7,554 nucleotides of DNA from Aquificaceae bacterium UBA2488 (GTDB lineage Bacteria > Aquificota > Aquificia > Aquificales > Aquificaceae). Location of the stretch: positions 21,520 through 29,073 of the forward strand of contig DDOS01000109.1 in NCBI GenBank assembly GCA_002341805.1, in the 5' to 3' direction. The notes beneath the pieces are model-generated. The model was not told the origin of the DNA. It made no database searches and was given only the letters and a program-made list of their open reading frames with translations. Position numbers and translations under genes: made by a program. The stretch's first letter is position 1. Each line of letters starts with the position of its first letter. This document shows positions 6,511-7,554 of the stretch, piece after piece.

Positions 6511-7554
6511 ATGAAAACCTTAGATAAGAGTGTAGAAACCCTTATAAAATCCTATAAAGAGCATGAAGACATCGTATTAAAAGCTATAGATTTTATATAT
6601 CAAAAACACGAAAACCAAACAAGACGCTCTGGAGAGCCTTATGTAAACCATCCTATAGAAGTGGCCAACATACTAGCATCTATTGGTATGGACTATCAGA
6701 GTATAGTGGCTGGGCTTTTGCATGACACTGTGGAAGACACGGATACCACTATAGATGAGGTTAAAAAAGAGTTTGGAGAAGAGATAGCCTCTTTGGTGGA
6801 TGGACTCACTAAGATAGATAAGTATAAATTTTCCTCAAAAGAGCAAGCAAAAGCAGAAAACTATAGAAAAATGCTTTTTGCTATGTCAAAGGATGTAAGA
6901 GTAATTGTTATAAAATTAGCAGATAGGCTTCATAATATGAGAACCTTAGAGCATCTTCCTGAGAGGAAACGCATAGAAATAGCCAACGAGACCATAGATA
7001 TATACGCTCCTATCGCCCATAGGCTTGGTATTTGGAGTATAAAAAAAGAGCTTGAGGATCTTTATCTAAAACATACCCATCCCAAAGAGTATGAAGTTAT
7101 TAAAAGCTTTATACAAAAAGTCGCCCACGAATCTGAAGTTTATCTTAAAAAATATTTCTTGCCAAAGCTCATCGAAGGAATAAACGATTTTTACAAAGAT
7201 AAAAAACCAAACTACATCATTCAATATAGACAAAAACACATATATAGCATCTATCAAAAAATGAAACGGAAAAATCTAAGCTTAGAAGACCTACAGGATA
7301 TAATGGGGGTAAGGATTATAGTTAACACTGTGCAAGAGTGCTATACAATGCTTGGAATAGTACATAATATATTTAGGCCCATCCCCGGAAGCTTTGATGA
7401 TTATATATCATTACCAAAGCCAAATATGTATCAATCTTTACACACCGCCGTAGAAGGGCCAAAAAACAGGGTGGTGGAAGTCCAGATTAGAACAAATGAG
7501 ATGCATGAGAGGGCTGAAAAGGGTATAGCCGCTCACTGGGCTTATAAAGAAAAC
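6511..7554 (+). CDS. rel: RelA/SpoT-family (p)ppGpp synthetase/hydrolase, N-terminal 348 residues (continues beyond right edge)
   Basis: Makes and degrades the alarmone (p)ppGpp in the stringent response; cytoplasmic. The frame is open for 348 codons to the window end. The HD hydrolase domain looks intact: YVNHPIE (His47), LLHDTVEDTD (His71, Asp72, Glu75, Asp76) and LADRLHNMRTL (Asp138). The synthetase domain follows: YRQKHIYSIYQKM (Arg240, Lys242), LQDIMGVRI (Asp263), LPKPNMYQSLHT and EVQIRTNEMHE (Glu323). The residues that separate bifunctional Rel (RxKD) from monofunctional RelA (ExDD) read Ser294-Phe-Asp-Asp297, which is neither. The regulatory TGS and ACT domains would lie beyond the edge. 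The ATG is 2 bp after the upstream stop, with a weak AGGA (6502-6505) ahead, so it is probably co-transcribed from the tldD promoter. I infer a bifunctional enzyme because the HD motif is complete. Confidence 0.95.
   Translation, partial: MKTLDKSVETLIKSYKEHEDIVLKAIDFIYQKHENQTRRSGEPYVNHPIEVANILASIGMDYQSIVAGLLHDTVEDTDTTIDEVKKEFGEEIASLVDGLTKIDKYKFSSKEQAKAENYRKMLFAMSKDVRVIVIKLADRLHNMRTLEHLPERKRIEIANETIDIYAPIAHRLGIWSIKKELEDLYLKHTHPKEYEVIKSFIQKVAHESEVYLKKYFLPKLIEGINDFYKDKKPNYIIQYRQKHIYSIYQKMKRKNLSLEDLQDIMGVRIIVNTVQECYTMLGIVHNIFRPIPGSFDDYISLPKPNMYQSLHTAVEGPKNRVVEVQIRTNEMHERAEKGIAAHWAYKEN

Overview
The window looks like bacterial chromosome from a low-GC, Gram-negative-type lineage. The AT-rich, AAA/ATA-heavy codon use and the mix of cofactor genes with a flagellar-type protein would suit the Aquificales (for example a Hydrogenobaculum-like organism). 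That placement is an impression from composition and protein style, not a database result. No mobile element, CRISPR array, rRNA or tRNA is visible. Coding density is very high: the only real intergenic space is a 140-base divergent promoter region at 4004-4143, and no gene-free stretch exceeds 300 bases.

Left half, minus strand, reading leftwards from 4003: moeA (molybdenum cofactor assembly), thiS and thiG (thiamine thiazole ring), a protoporphyrinogen-oxidase-family gene (haem) and the start of a SAM-dependent methyltransferase that runs off the left edge. Spacings are 22 bp, 0 bp, a 4-bp ATGA overlap and a 17-bp overlap, so this is a tightly packed cofactor operon. The thiG ribosome binding site is made of the codons for the ThiS C-terminal glycines.

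Right half, plus strand, reading rightwards from 4144: tldD (metalloprotease subunit), a single ORF that appears to fuse a FliJ-like cytoplasmic coiled coil to a MotE/YlxF-like exported coiled coil plus MgtE_N-like domain, and the first 348 codons of a Rel/SpoT-type (p)ppGpp synthetase/hydrolase that runs off the right edge. A good sigma70-type promoter (TTGACT, 17 bp, TATATT) and a strong Shine-Dalgarno sequence precede tldD. The later genes overlap or sit 2 bp apart, so one transcript probably covers all three.

The most interesting items are the FliJ-MotE-like fusion with an internal signal-peptide-like segment at the junction, and the Rel protein, whose HD hydrolase site is intact but whose synthetase-specificity motif reads SFDD rather than the RxKD of bifunctional Rel or the ExDD of monofunctional RelA. 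A 9-bp inverted repeat sits directly before moeA, where no Shine-Dalgarno sequence is seen. I see no clearly new defence or mobile system here.
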